NCBI GenBank assembly: GCA_913046365.1
Contig: CAJWRM010000014.1
Span: 1 to 59,439, forward strand
Origin: an uncultured Flavobacteriales bacterium
GTDB taxonomy: Bacteria; Bacteroidota; Bacteroidia; Flavobacteriales_D; Crocinitomicaceae
Length of the DNA: 59,439 nt
Direction: 5' to 3'
Shown: positions 46,879 to 57,052 of the stretch, one piece after another
Numbering within the stretch: position 1 is the stretch's first letter
Layout of the letters: each line of letters opens with the position of its first letter
Made by a program: the position numbers and the translations under genes
The notes under the pieces: model-generated
The model's database searches: none
What the model saw: only the letters and a program-made list of their open reading frames with translations
Told to the model about the DNA's origin: nothing

Positions 46879-49071
46879 ATGAAGATTACTTTATTTCTCG
46901 TTTCTTTTTTCTTTTTAATTTCCGGTTTCGTCAGTGCTCAAAATAAAAGAGTATTTGACCCAACTAATGCGCGTGAAGGAGAGACTGTTGAATACTGTCA
47001 CCAGCATATTAAAATGAAGGAGCTTAGAAAAGATGAGCACTTTATGATGCAGAATACTGAGTCAGAAGCAGAAGCTGAGGCTGAGTTTCAAAAGAAGCTG
47101 AAAGAGCCAATGGAAAAAGATGTTATTTACAGCATTCCGATCGTTTTTCATGTGCTTCATAATGATGGAGCCGAAAATATTTCAGATGAGCAAATCTACG
47201 ATGCGCTTTTTGTTTTGAATAGAGATTTTAGTCTAGGTAATGCGGATGCTGCGAACGTTCACGCTGATTTTCAAGGGATGCCGGCAAATTCGGAAATTGA
47301 ATTTGTTTTGGCAACAAAAGCGCCAAATGGTGTTTGTTTTAAAGGGATTACTCGCACTGCCTCTGTATTAAGTGTCCAAGGAGAAGATGGAGGCGATCAG
47401 ATAAACGCTATTGTTTCGGGAAATGATGTTTACAATGGTACTTGGCCAGGTAATAGGTATCTTAACGTCTATATCTGCGGTGATATAGGAGGCGCAGCGG
47501 GTTATACTTACAATCCTGGAAATTGGAATGCAAATAGTATGGGCAATGGGATATGGATTCTTCACAATTATACAGGTTCAATAGGTACGAGTTCAGTAGG
47601 AACAAGTCGAACGCTTACACACGAGGTAGGGCACTGGTTAAACTTGAGCCATACATGGGGTGGAGACAACAATCCAAACGTTTCTACGAGCTGTAATCAG
47701 GATGACGGTGTACAGGATACTCCATTATGTATTGGTGTTACTTCTTGCAATATGAATTCGAATGGATGTAGTGGAGATAATTCTTATTGGGGTTTCGACA
47801 TCAGAGATAATATTGAAAATTACATGGATTATTCTTATTGTTCAAAAATGTTTACGGAAGGACAGAAAGCAAGAATGCGTGCAGCACTTCAGGTGCAAAG
47901 TACGGGCAGAAAAAACTTATGGCAAACAAGTAACCTAAATATGACGGGTGCCACAGGTGTTTTAGTTTTGTGTAAAGCTCAATTTGAAGCAGATCGAACA
48001 ACCCTTTGCGCTGGAGATGAAATACAATTTACAGATGATTCATATAACGCCGTTTCTAGTTGGGATTGGTCGATATCACCTTCTACAGGTTGGACTTTAT
48101 CAAATGGGACAGATCTTTCTTCTCAGAACCCAAGTGTTGTATTTTCAGAGGAAGGATTGTATTCAATAACACTGACAGCTTCCGATGGCTCAACTACGGA
48201 TATTGAAACAAAGAATAATTACATAAGGGTACTTCCGTCTGCTGCGGGTCTGCCGTTTTGGGAAGGGTTCGAGGATTATACCTCTCTACAAAACCTGACC
48301 AATTGGGAAGTAGTGAATTTAAATAACAACAATGCCTTTACATTGGAATCAAGCTTTGGTCATTCAGGCACCAAATGTGTTAGGCTGCCAAATTTTGGTC
48401 AGCAAGGATCAAATGTAGATGAGTTGATTTCTCAGTCTATAGATGTATCTGCCGTGCCCGAGACCGAAGATATTACCTTGAGCTTTCGATATGCTTACCG
48501 TAAGAGAACATCTTCTGATTATGAGCTTTTAAAGGTTTTTGTTTCTAACAATTGTGGTGATGTATGGTCTCAGAAAAAGACCTTAGGAGGAAATCAACTT
48601 GGTTCAACAGCATCTAATTCAAGCTGGTATCCAACATCATTAAACGATTGGAATACGGTACACATGGTTAACATAAATGAGTCTTATTATACGCCAACTT
48701 TTAGAATGAAATTTAGGTTTGAAGGTGAGGGTGGTAATAACTTTTATCTTGATGACATTAACCTCTACCAAGGTGATCCATCAGACGATCTTGTAACAGG
48801 CTTATTCGATAGCCCGCAAAATCTAGGATTGACTTTATATCCGAATCCAGTTGAAAAAGAACTTTCGGTTGATTTTGATTTGAGCTCAAATCAACTCCTA
48901 AATATTGAAATAGTTGATCTTCTTGGTAAGGTTGTTGGTTCTTATGGTATACAAGGAAACGAGGGAAAAAATACTGTACTTATAAATACACAATTGTTTT
49001 CTAAGGGGACATACATCATCGAACTTACAGGTGAGAATGTTTCGTCTTCATTACCTTTTGTAAAGCTGTAG
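46879..49071 (+). CDS. M43 (pappalysin/ulilysin-like) metalloprotease with T9SS sorting tail
   Basis: A 730-residue secreted zinc protease. Order: signal peptide (1-20), propeptide, catalytic M43 domain with HEVGHWLNLSH (His248, Glu249, His252, His258) and Met-turn NYMDYSYC, a PKD-like domain (about 365-455), a jelly-roll/MAM-like region with FWEGFE and FRYAYRKR, and a type A T9SS sorting domain (LTLYPNPVEKELSVDF). It is exported and probably attached or released at the surface to degrade proteins. It is convergent with and directly abuts uvrC. Confidence 0.95.
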   Translation: MKITLFLVSFFFLISGFVSAQNKRVFDPTNAREGETVEYCHQHIKMKELRKDEHFMMQNTESEAEAEAEFQKKLKEPMEKDVIYSIPIVFHVLHNDGAENISDEQIYDALFVLNRDFSLGNADAANVHADFQGMPANSEIEFVLATKAPNGVCFKGITRTASVLSVQGEDGGDQINAIVSGNDVYNGTWPGNRYLNVYICGDIGGAAGYTYNPGNWNANSMGNGIWILHNYTGSIGTSSVGTSRTLTHEVGHWLNLSHTWGGDNNPNVSTSCNQDDGVQDTPLCIGVTSCNMNSNGCSGDNSYWGFDIRDNIENYMDYSYCSKMFTEGQKARMRAALQVQSTGRKNLWQTSNLNMTGATGVLVLCKAQFEADRTTLCAGDEIQFTDDSYNAVSSWDWSISPSTGWTLSNGTDLSSQNPSVVFSEEGLYSITLTASDGSTTDIETKNNYIRVLPSAAGLPFWEGFEDYTSLQNLTNWEVVNLNNNNAFTLESSFGHSGTKCVRLPNFGQQGSNVDELISQSIDVSAVPETEDITLSFRYAYRKRTSSDYELLKVFVSNNCGDVWSQKKTLGGNQLGSTASNSSWYPTSLNDWNTVHMVNINESYYTPTFRMKFRFEGEGGNNFYLDDINLYQGDPSDDLVTGLFDSPQNLGLTLYPNPVEKELSVDFDLSSNQLLNIEIVDLLGKVVGSYGIQGNEGKNTVLINTQLFSKGTYIIELTGENVSSSLPFVKL

Positions 49072-50871
49072 CTATTGTTTTTGGAAATATCCGCGAATAA
49101 TTCCTGCCTTGTGTTTGCCAACTAGGTTCACGAGCTCGGGCATTTTTGCCTCTTTAATCCCTTCTACTGTTCTGAATTTCTGAAATAGCAGCTGAATTGT
49201 TTTTGGACCAACCCCTTCGATATCTTCAATCTGAGAATGAAGTGCCGCATTGCTTCTTTTATTTCGGTGATGCTCAATGCCAAATCTATGAGATTCATTT
49301 CGCATGAATTGAATCACTTTGAGGCTTTCGCTTCGTTTATCTAAATAAATGGGATAACGATCTCCAGGAAAGAATATTTCTTCCAAACGTTTTGCAATAC
49401 CGACGATAGGTATTTTACCTCGCAAATCGAGCTCATCCAAGGCCGAAACTGCAGCGCTTAGCTGCCCTTTTCCTCCATCCACAATAACTAGATTCGGCAT
49501 GGATTTTTTTTCATCTAGAAGTCTTCTATATCTGCGGTATATAACTTCTTTCATCGTGGCAAAATCATCTGGTCCATCCACGGTTTTGACATTAAAATGC
49601 CTATAATCTTTTTTTGAGGGGCGACCATTTTTAAATACAACGCATGCGGAAACTGGAAAGCTCCCTTGGAAATTAGAATTGTCAAAACATTCCATATGGA
49701 CCGGTAACGATTTTAATTTAAAGTCTTTCTGTATGGTTTCTAGAATTCTTTTTTCGTTACTGTTTTCAGTTTGTAGAATTTCTTTTTTTCTTTGATTCAG
49801 TATATATGCCTGAACATTTTTCAGTGACAAATCAATGAGTTTCTTCTTTTCACCTCTTTGTGGATATTCAAAGCTATAACTGGGATGCTCGAAGTCAAGT
49901 TTTTCATTTACTAAAACAATGCGATTTGGGCTATTGAATTTTTCCTTAAGAAGATCAATTTGAACAGCGCAAATTTCTTCTGGCGTTTTGTCTAATAGGT
50001 TTCTAATCTTATTACTGTAAGCATAAACTATAGCCCCTTCATTAATCACCATAAAATTGATGTAAAATGCTTTTTCTTTTTTCAAAATTGTAAAGACATC
50101 GAGGTCTTTTAGATTGGATACAATGATCGATTTGGCTGTGTATTTTTTAATGCTTTCGATATTTTTTTTGATTTGCTGTGCTCCTTCAAATTCATAATTT
50201 TCAGCCAATGAGCCCATTCTTTCATTAAGTAAGTTAAGTAGTGCTCTCGTTTTTCCCGAAAGCAATAGTTTGGCTTCGGAGATTATAGATTGATAATCTT
50301 CTTCAGATTGTTTCTGTTCACATGCGCCTTCACATTTTCCAATATGGAAATCGAGACAAACGGAATATTTTCCTTCTAAAATTTTCTTACTTGATAGGTC
50401 AAGTTTACAGCCTCTTATTGGATATATTTCACTAATAAGATTTAGTAATACATTCATGTGTCTCACACTCGTATACGGCCCATAATAGGTGGAGCCATCT
50501 TTGATTTTTTTTCGTGTAGAAAAAATTCTAGGAAAAGGTTCGTTTGTAACAACAATCCACGGGTATGTCTTATCATCTTTGAGTAGCACATTGTATTTTG
50601 GTTGATGAGATTTTATCAGATTGTTCTCCAATAATAAAGCATCTTTTTCTGAGTCAACTACTACGTGCTCAACTCCTTGAATTGATCTTACGAGCGTTTT
50701 TGTTTTAAAATCATTGCTGTTTTTAGAAAAATAAGAAGTGACTCTTTTTTTTAGGTTTTTTGCCTTTCCAATGTAAATGATGACTTTGTCTTTATCCAAA
50801 AATTTATAAATACCAGGAGATGTGGGCAATACTTTTAAAGAGTTTTTAAGGTCCCCTGATGCAAGATTCAT
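49072..50871 (-). CDS. uvrC: Excinuclease ABC subunit C
   Basis: A 599-residue nuclease that makes both cuts in nucleotide excision repair. It has the N-terminal GIY-YIG domain (GIYKFLDKDKVIIYIGKAKN), a Cys-rich region (CLDFHIGKCEGACE), the UVR motif, the RNase H-like C-terminal nuclease (HMECFDNSNFQGSFPVSACVVF shortened; LVIVDGGKGQLSAA) and helix-hairpin-helix tail (IEGVGPKTIQLLFQKF). It connects with the ATL protein at 34.7 kb, which in other organisms recruits this pathway. Confidence 0.97.
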   Translation of the reverse strand: MNLASGDLKNSLKVLPTSPGIYKFLDKDKVIIYIGKAKNLKKRVTSYFSKNSNDFKTKTLVRSIQGVEHVVVDSEKDALLLENNLIKSHQPKYNVLLKDDKTYPWIVVTNEPFPRIFSTRKKIKDGSTYYGPYTSVRHMNVLLNLISEIYPIRGCKLDLSSKKILEGKYSVCLDFHIGKCEGACEQKQSEEDYQSIISEAKLLLSGKTRALLNLLNERMGSLAENYEFEGAQQIKKNIESIKKYTAKSIIVSNLKDLDVFTILKKEKAFYINFMVINEGAIVYAYSNKIRNLLDKTPEEICAVQIDLLKEKFNSPNRIVLVNEKLDFEHPSYSFEYPQRGEKKKLIDLSLKNVQAYILNQRKKEILQTENSNEKRILETIQKDFKLKSLPVHMECFDNSNFQGSFPVSACVVFKNGRPSKKDYRHFNVKTVDGPDDFATMKEVIYRRYRRLLDEKKSMPNLVIVDGGKGQLSAAVSALDELDLRGKIPIVGIAKRLEEIFFPGDRYPIYLDKRSESLKVIQFMRNESHRFGIEHHRNKRSNAALHSQIEDIEGVGPKTIQLLFQKFRTVEGIKEAKMPELVNLVGKHKAGIIRGYFQKQ

Positions 50872-50913
50872 AAGATAAATTTAAAAACTAATCTTTAGAA
50901 TAGGTCAATACTT

Positions 50914-50921
50914 TATCTTTG
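50914..50921 (+). promoter_or_regulatory. -7 box adjacent to nadC start
   Basis: TATCTTTG is an exact match to TAnnTTTG and ends five bases before the nadC ATG at 50927, so the message is probably leaderless or nearly so. The uvrC promoter must lie in the same 55-base gap. Confidence 0.5.
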
Positions 50922-50926
50922 TTGAT

Positions 50927-51760
50927 ATGATTGATGATATTATTTTGAATGCTTTAAAAGAGGATATTGGTGAGGGAGACCATTCCTCCTTATCTTGTTT
51001 GAAAGACACGGATTTAGGCTCAGCTAAATTGATTGTTAAAGAGACAGGCATCCTTGCAGGAGTAGAGGTAGCTAAACGTGTTTTTGAATTGTATGATCCA
51101 AAGTTATCAGTCGAGGTCTTAATTAATGACGGAGTTGAGGTAGAGTTTGGAGACATTGTCCTTGAAGTAAGTGGTAAAGCTCAATCAATATTGAGTACAG
51201 AGAGATTGATATTGAATATTATGCAGCGTATGAGTGGAATCGCGACGAAGACGCGTAAAATAGTAGATCAAATTAAAGGTACGGGTGCACACGTTTTAGA
51301 TACAAGAAAAACTACTCCAGGAATTCGTCAGTTAGAAAAAATGGCTGTGGTAATAGGAGGGGGAATGAACCATAGGTTTGGATTGTATGATATGATTATG
51401 CTGAAAGACAATCATATTGATTTTGCGGGAGGAGTGCGAAATGCTATTGAGAAAACCAAAGCATACGTTCAAGCCATGGAGAAGCCTGTTGATATAGAGG
51501 TTGAGATTCGTACGAAGGCGGAACTTATGGAGGCTATATCTGCAGGTGGAATTAAGCGAATTTTACTAGATAACTTTACGCCGGAATCCTTGAAAGAATT
51601 GGTGCCTTTAATTCCTGATTCAATTGAGTCAGAGGCATCCGGAGGTATCACCGAGTCATCTATACTGGCCTACGCCGAAACAGGTGTGGATTTTATTTCA
51701 ATGGGGGCATTAACACATTCAGTAAAAAGTTTAGACCTAAGTTTAAAGGCCTCTTTTTAG
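50927..51760 (+). CDS. nadC: Nicotinate-nucleotide pyrophosphorylase (carboxylating)
   Basis: A 277-residue quinolinate phosphoribosyltransferase of de novo NAD synthesis, converting quinolinate and PRPP to nicotinate mononucleotide. Conserved parts are EDIGEGDHSS, NIMQRMSGIAT, LDTRKTTPGIRQLEK, GGGMNHRFGLYDMIMLKDNH and EASGGITESSI. nadA/nadB are not in the window. The gene converges on the GGGP synthase-like gene with a four-base overlap. Confidence 0.96.
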   Translation: MIDDIILNALKEDIGEGDHSSLSCLKDTDLGSAKLIVKETGILAGVEVAKRVFELYDPKLSVEVLINDGVEVEFGDIVLEVSGKAQSILSTERLILNIMQRMSGIATKTRKIVDQIKGTGAHVLDTRKTTPGIRQLEKMAVVIGGGMNHRFGLYDMIMLKDNHIDFAGGVRNAIEKTKAYVQAMEKPVDIEVEIRTKAELMEAISAGGIKRILLDNFTPESLKELVPLIPDSIESEASGGITESSILAYAETGVDFISMGALTHSVKSLDLSLKASF

Positions 51761-52479
51761 GCTTTCATGTAGTTTTTAAGGTCCAATAAAAAATCAATAT
51801 CCTCCTCGAGTTTGTTTCCAATAACAACAAGGTTTGCGCCATGTTTATGTGCTTCTTGAATGCTATTTACAGATCGCAAACCTCCGCCTATAATGAGTGG
51901 TGATCTCACTGTTGATAATGCTTTAATCATTGAACTAGATATAGGTTTAATTGCTCCGCTTCCTGCGTCTGCGTATATTAACTTGTGACCAAGGTGTTTC
52001 CCAGCTTGTGCAGTTTTTCTAGCAATCGAAATCTCCTCTTGTGGTATGGGTTGTGTGCCCGAAACATATTGTACTGAGCTCATTTTCCCACCATCGATCA
52101 GGAGGTATGACGTAGGAATGGTTTCAATATCCATTTGTTCCAGCTCGTCAATGGCTTCAACATGTTGGCCGATTAAAAAATCTGGATTTCGTCCTGAGAT
52201 TAAGGACAGAAATAGTAATGCATCTGCGCTATTTGAAATATGATGTGAAGCACCAGGGAATAAAACGATGGGAATGGGTATTATTTTTTTTACCAATTCA
52301 ACACATTGATCAAAATCTGATTTAGCAACAGAGCTTCCTCCGACAAATATGAAGTTCGGTTGCGTCAATTTAATTTTTTTCAAAAAATCTTCAAGCGCTT
52401 CCTTAGTTTTAAATTTATCAGGATCAATTAAAACGGCAATACCTTTGGAAAGAGATTTGATGGTATCGAATATATTCAT
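51757..52479 (-). CDS. Geranylgeranylglyceryl phosphate synthase family protein
   Basis: A 240-residue TIM-barrel prenyltransferase of the PcrB/GGGPS family. It shows VLIDPDKF, FVGGSSV, IPIVLFPGASHHIS, YLLIDGGKMSSVQYVSGTQPIP (key residues only), IYADAGSGA and PLIIGGGLRS. Archaeal members make the first ether bond of archaeal lipids; Bacteroidota carry group II members. Substrate and final lipid in this organism are unknown. It follows the phosphopantetheinyl transferase gene by four bases. Confidence 0.92.
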   Translation of the reverse strand: MNIFDTIKSLSKGIAVLIDPDKFKTKEALEDFLKKIKLTQPNFIFVGGSSVAKSDFDQCVELVKKIIPIPIVLFPGASHHISNSADALLFLSLISGRNPDFLIGQHVEAIDELEQMDIETIPTSYLLIDGGKMSSVQYVSGTQPIPQEEISIARKTAQAGKHLGHKLIYADAGSGAIKPISSSMIKALSTVRSPLIIGGGLRSVNSIQEAHKHGANLVVIGNKLEEDIDFLLDLKNYMKA

Positions 52480-52483
52480 TGTT

Positions 52484-53071
52484 TTATGTTGTGTAAGTTA
52501 ATATTTGACCATGAATTTCTTCATGAGCCAAATTAAATTCAGTGATTTTATTGTTACTGCTAACTCGACATAAATGTTCGTTCTGTGATCGCGCAATAAT
52601 TTGTATATCCTCTTTAAAATCCAATCCTGGCTTATCGGTTTTTTTATAAGCAGCTTCTTTTAAAGTCCAAAGAAGTGTCATGTCGTGAATGCATTCATCA
52701 TCAAATAAAGTAGCTTCTTCTTTTGAGCAAAATTTTGAAGTAATTCTTAAAATCCTATCTTTTGGCGCTTCGATGTCTAATCCAATCTTTGATTTCGATA
52801 CACCTAAGCAAATTGTTTGCTCCGAGTGAGAGATGGAAATTTGCAAAATGCTTTCTTTCAAGGTTGGTTTTCCTGTAGGTAGGTAAATAATCTCATGCTC
52901 GGGTATCATTTTATTTCGAAGTTGTCGAATACCAATAAATTCAAATCGACGAGATGGGTGCTTAACTTTTTCTAAACCAAGCTGTTCTGACGGAAACAAA
53001 AATGTATCCTCAGAAATATCAGATTTTGACACCAATCCAAACTGTGCTGAAGAACGATTGAAAAAAATCAT
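52484..53071 (-). CDS. 4'-phosphopantetheinyl transferase superfamily protein
   Basis: A 195-residue Sfp/AcpS-type transferase moving phosphopantetheine from CoA to a carrier protein. The two conserved motifs are visible: IGLDIEAPKDR (metal-binding Asp and Glu) and LLWTLKEAAYK (WxxKEA). An ordinary length suggests an intact enzyme. It may serve fatty-acid or polyketide/nonribosomal carriers; no carrier protein is nearby. It is the first gene of a two-gene run with the GGGPS-like gene. Confidence 0.92.
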   Translation of the reverse strand: MIFFNRSSAQFGLVSKSDISEDTFLFPSEQLGLEKVKHPSRRFEFIGIRQLRNKMIPEHEIIYLPTGKPTLKESILQISISHSEQTICLGVSKSKIGLDIEAPKDRILRITSKFCSKEEATLFDDECIHDMTLLWTLKEAAYKKTDKPGLDFKEDIQIIARSQNEHLCRVSSNNKITEFNLAHEEIHGQILTYTT

Positions 53072-53182
53072 GAAAACCTATTTTTTTTAACCAAAAATAT
53101 GTTGTAAATTTAAGAGAAATGTCGAGAGTCTCAGGTTTCATTAAATTCTTTTTAACAATTCTTTAATGAGCGTGTTTTTTTC

Positions 53183-53190
53183 TATATTTA
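53183..53190 (+). promoter_or_regulatory. Possible -7 box upstream of the large TonB receptor
   Basis: TATATTTA differs from TAnnTTTG in the last base and lies 44 bases before the ATG at 53235. Tentative. Confidence 0.25.
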
Positions 53191-53234
53191 CCCTCTTTAA
53201 ACTACAGAATTTTAAACAACTGATTTAAATCATT

Positions 53235-56200
53235 ATGGTTCGTAAAATATTTTTTATTTCCCTAAGTATCTTGTTAACAAGTTTTTATGGATTTTCACAA
53301 GGTGGTCTTGGTACCTTGAAAGGTTCAGTTAAAGACGGTGAAAGTGGTGAGCCTTTGCCGTTTAGTAAAGTACTCATTAAGCAGAATGGAAGCATTAAGG
53401 GTGGTAAAAACACCGATATAGATGGTAAATTCCAGATCAATGCGATTCAACCTGGATCATATACGGTGGAGCTTCGGGCTACAGGATACCAAACTCAAGC
53501 CGTTGAAGGTGTAGTTATTTCATCAGATAAAATTACATTCTTAGATGATTTAGAAATGGTTAAGCCAAAAGACGTCCAGGAATTAGGTGAAGTTACTGTA
53601 ATTAAATACGTTGTGCCTCTAATTGATAAAGATGGTGGTGCATCCGGTAAAACCGTAACAAGGGAAGATATATCGCGATTACCTGTCAGGTCGGCAGCAG
53701 GAGTAGCTGGTACCGTAGGTGGTGTAAATGCAAATGAAAGTTCGGGAGCATTGTCTGTGAGAGGTTCACGTTCTGATGCGACTTACTACTATATTGATGG
53801 TATCAAAGTTCGTGGTTCATCTAATCTTCCTAAGTCAGCACTTCAAGAGGTAGCAGTAATTACAGGAGGTGTACCCGCCAATTATGGTGATGTTACGGGA
53901 GGTATTATATCCATTACAACTCGAGGTCCTTCAAAAACTTATTTTGGAAGCTTTGAAGCAGTTTCTTCAGGTTTTTATATAAATGGCGAAGATCCAGATG
54001 GTTATGATGGTAAAGTATACGGTTTAGATAAGTTTGGTTACAACCTATTTGAAGGAATGTTGTCCGGACCTTTACTCATGAGACGCGATTCATTAGGAAA
54101 CAAAACAAATCCAATCCTAGGATTTTTGATTTCGGCAAACTTTTCTGACCGACTTGATGCACGTCCACTCGCTGGTGGAACTTACCGTATAAAAAAAGAT
54201 GTGCGTGACGATCTTCTCTCGAATCCATTGCGTCCAACTTCTACAGGTTTTGGTACCTTTCATAACGCATTGTTTCTAAGAGAGTCAGATTTTGAGAAGA
54301 CTCCTTGGAGAATGAATGCGCGTGCTATGTCTGTGGCCGGTCAGGCCAAAATTGACGTAAATACAGGACCAAGTGTTAATCTTCAGTTTGGAGGTTCTTT
54401 AAATTACAGCAACGGCTCAAGCTATTCCTACACTGGTTCTTTATTGAATTTTGGAAACTTTGGTGTGTCTGAATCTCTTGACTACAGAGTTTTTGGACGA
54501 TTTACGCAAAGGTTTACCAATGAAAGAGAAGGAAGTAGCTCAAAAATCAAATCTGCCAACTATAACTTAATGGTAGATTACTCTAAGTCAACTAGAGATG
54601 TATACGACCCGAAGCATCAGTACAATATTTTTAATTATGGTCATGTGGGGCGTTTTCAAACCTCACGAACGCCATCATACGAGTTTAATCCAGTAACCAA
54701 TACATACGTACACAATGGATTTAGAGATTTAGAGGTTGCCTTTACGCCTTCTGAAACAAATGCCGCTTTAGCAGCGATTACAAGTCAGTATTATGAAATT
54801 TACGCAGATGATCCAGATGGTCATTATGAAAACCTATTTCAAATTCAGCAGGGTAATGCACTTAGAAATGGAGATGCTCCAGGAAGTGTTTACAGTATAT
54901 GGAGTAACATAGGTTCTCCCTACAATTATTTCGGTAAAACAGAAAACGATCAGTTTAGGGTAACGGGTGCAGGATCTGTTATTATAGGAGACCATTCGAT
55001 TTCTTTAGGTTTTGAGTATGAGCAACGTGTTGACCGCGGTTGGACTTCAGGTACAACGACGGGTGGAGGAACACAAGGGCCTTTGGGTATATGGACTATC
55101 GCAAGACAGCTTGCGAATTTTCACATAACGGAGCTTGACTTAAATTCGGGTGTGATTTCGGATTCAGGTTCATTCAAAGCAATTACTTATGAGAGATTAA
55201 ATTCAGGTTATGCAGCGCAGTCTGGAACAGGAGAGTATGGGGGTCAATTAAATGACGATAACCAATCTTTCTTTGATTTTAACTTGAGAAACAAGCTTGG
55301 CCTGGATGTGGCAGGAAATGATTTCATAGATATTGATAATTATGACCCGAATTTATTCCAGTTTGACATGTTTTCGCCGGACGAATTGTTAAATAGTGGA
55401 AATTCCTTTGTTTCCTATTGGGGATTTGACCATACTGGTCAAAAGGTAAAGGGCGCTACTGATATCAACAAGTATTTCAATGAGTTTGATGAAAATGGAA
55501 ATTATAAAAGATTTGTAGGTGCATTCCAACCAATTTATATGGCAGGATACATCATGGATAAGTTTGCATTTAAAGATATTGTTTTCAATGTTGGCTTGAG
55601 AGTAGATGTATTTGACGCCAACCAACCGGTTCTTAAAGATCCTTGGCTGTTTTACAATGCGAGAACAGTTAGCGAGGCTCAAGCCTTGAAAGAGTCAGAT
55701 CCTGACCAATATGCATGGGTGAATTTACCTGAAGGTATGGGAGATGACTATGTAGTATATGTTAACGACGTGAATAGTCCATCTGCGATAAATGGTTTCC
55801 GAACTGGTCAAGAATGGTACAATGCTGATGGAACGCCAATAGAAGATCCTTCAGTATTGCAAGGGGCTGCGGGAATCGCTCCATGGCTATTGAATCCAGG
55901 GCAAGAAACTCCGGATGCAAGCGCATTTGAAGATTATAAAGCGCAAGTAAACTTTATGCCTAGGGTTGCTTTCTCTTTCCCGATTTCAGATGAAGCTTCA
56001 TTCTTTGCACATTACGACATACTCACAAAGCGTCCTACATCTGGATTTCGATTTGACCCATTTGAGTATCAATTCATTCAATCGCGAAGCTCAATCATAA
56101 GTAACTCTAACTTGAAACCAGAAACGACAGTAGATTATGCCTTAGGTTTCCAGCAGGTCTTGACGAGAACGTCAGCATTGAAAATTGAGGCATTCTACAG

Positions 56201-57014
56201 AGAACAAAGAAACAATGTTCAGCTTATCAATGTTTTCCAAGCGCATCCAGCAACCTACAAAACTTTCGGTAACCGTGACTTTGGTACAATAAAGGGACTT
56301 ACTATTGAATATGACCTCCGTAGAACTGGAAATATTCGAATGACTGCAAACTATACGCTTCAATTCGCTGAAGGAACAGGTTCTGACGCGACATCTGCAA
56401 GTGCATTGATTAATGCTGGGCTTCCAAACTTGAGAAATATTTTCCCTTATTCTTATGATCAACGTCACGCAATTAATGTAACTTTTGATTATCGATATGG
56501 TTCAGGAAAAGATTACAATGGTCCGAGTATCGGTAAGGTAAACCTATTTGAAAACACCGGTTTGAACCTTATTTCTAATATCTATTCTGGTTCTCCTTAT
56601 TCATCACAGACCTTTATTACCAATGATGCGCAAAGTGGTGCTCTAGTTGCTGGTCTTGATGGTACTCTGAATGGATCTAGACTTCCTTGGTCTTATAGAT
56701 TAGATCTTCAATTGGACAAAACAATTAACATAAGCTACGGTGGAAAAGATAATGGGGACAAGAAAAAACAAGCGTTCTTGAATGTTTATGTCAGGGTTAC
56801 CAATTTATTGAATCAATTCAACCTTTTAGGTGTATATCGTGCGACTGGAAACTGGGATGATGATGGTTTCCTTGCGGCAGCAGCTAGCCAAACTTCAATT
56901 CAGAATCAAATCGATGAGCAGGCATTTAGAGATTACTACATGATGAAGGTACAGAACCCTTACAATATTAGTGCTCCTAGACAAATTCGTTTAGGACTCA
57001 ATTTTAACTTTTAA
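53235..57014 (+). CDS. Large TonB-dependent receptor
   Basis: A 1259-residue outer-membrane protein. A signal peptide (1-22, ending YGFSQ), a carboxypeptidase-like domain (GTLKGSVKDGESGEPLPFSKV), a plug (LPVRSAAGVAGTVGG, LSVRGSRSDATYYYIDGIKV, VPANYGDVTGGIISITTRGP) and a long barrel ending QIRLGLNFNF. It is larger than the two receptors at 18.8-23.5 kb and only distantly like them; its extra length lies in surface loops. There is no SusD gene; the secreted protein gene begins 38 bases downstream. Whether it is a transporter or a T9SS-linked outer-membrane component is unknown. Confidence 0.92.
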   Translation: MVRKIFFISLSILLTSFYGFSQGGLGTLKGSVKDGESGEPLPFSKVLIKQNGSIKGGKNTDIDGKFQINAIQPGSYTVELRATGYQTQAVEGVVISSDKITFLDDLEMVKPKDVQELGEVTVIKYVVPLIDKDGGASGKTVTREDISRLPVRSAAGVAGTVGGVNANESSGALSVRGSRSDATYYYIDGIKVRGSSNLPKSALQEVAVITGGVPANYGDVTGGIISITTRGPSKTYFGSFEAVSSGFYINGEDPDGYDGKVYGLDKFGYNLFEGMLSGPLLMRRDSLGNKTNPILGFLISANFSDRLDARPLAGGTYRIKKDVRDDLLSNPLRPTSTGFGTFHNALFLRESDFEKTPWRMNARAMSVAGQAKIDVNTGPSVNLQFGGSLNYSNGSSYSYTGSLLNFGNFGVSESLDYRVFGRFTQRFTNEREGSSSKIKSANYNLMVDYSKSTRDVYDPKHQYNIFNYGHVGRFQTSRTPSYEFNPVTNTYVHNGFRDLEVAFTPSETNAALAAITSQYYEIYADDPDGHYENLFQIQQGNALRNGDAPGSVYSIWSNIGSPYNYFGKTENDQFRVTGAGSVIIGDHSISLGFEYEQRVDRGWTSGTTTGGGTQGPLGIWTIARQLANFHITELDLNSGVISDSGSFKAITYERLNSGYAAQSGTGEYGGQLNDDNQSFFDFNLRNKLGLDVAGNDFIDIDNYDPNLFQFDMFSPDELLNSGNSFVSYWGFDHTGQKVKGATDINKYFNEFDENGNYKRFVGAFQPIYMAGYIMDKFAFKDIVFNVGLRVDVFDANQPVLKDPWLFYNARTVSEAQALKESDPDQYAWVNLPEGMGDDYVVYVNDVNSPSAINGFRTGQEWYNADGTPIEDPSVLQGAAGIAPWLLNPGQETPDASAFEDYKAQVNFMPRVAFSFPISDEASFFAHYDILTKRPTSGFRFDPFEYQFIQSRSSIISNSNLKPETTVDYALGFQQVLTRTSALKIEAFYREQRNNVQLINVFQAHPATYKTFGNRDFGTIKGLTIEYDLRRTGNIRMTANYTLQFAEGTGSDATSASALINAGLPNLRNIFPYSYDQRHAINVTFDYRYGSGKDYNGPSIGKVNLFENTGLNLISNIYSGSPYSSQTFITNDAQSGALVAGLDGTLNGSRLPWSYRLDLQLDKTINISYGGKDNGDKKKQAFLNVYVRVTNLLNQFNLLGVYRATGNWDDDGFLAAAASQTSIQNQIDEQAFRDYYMMKVQNPYNISAPRQIRLGLNFNF

Positions 57015-57052
57015 TAGATTATTTCAACAACACAAGAATAAACGTTACTTAT

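Noticed and set aside
55389..56468. Antisense ORFs in the large TonB receptor
   Set aside because: No start context, family motif or promoter; they mirror the receptor codons.
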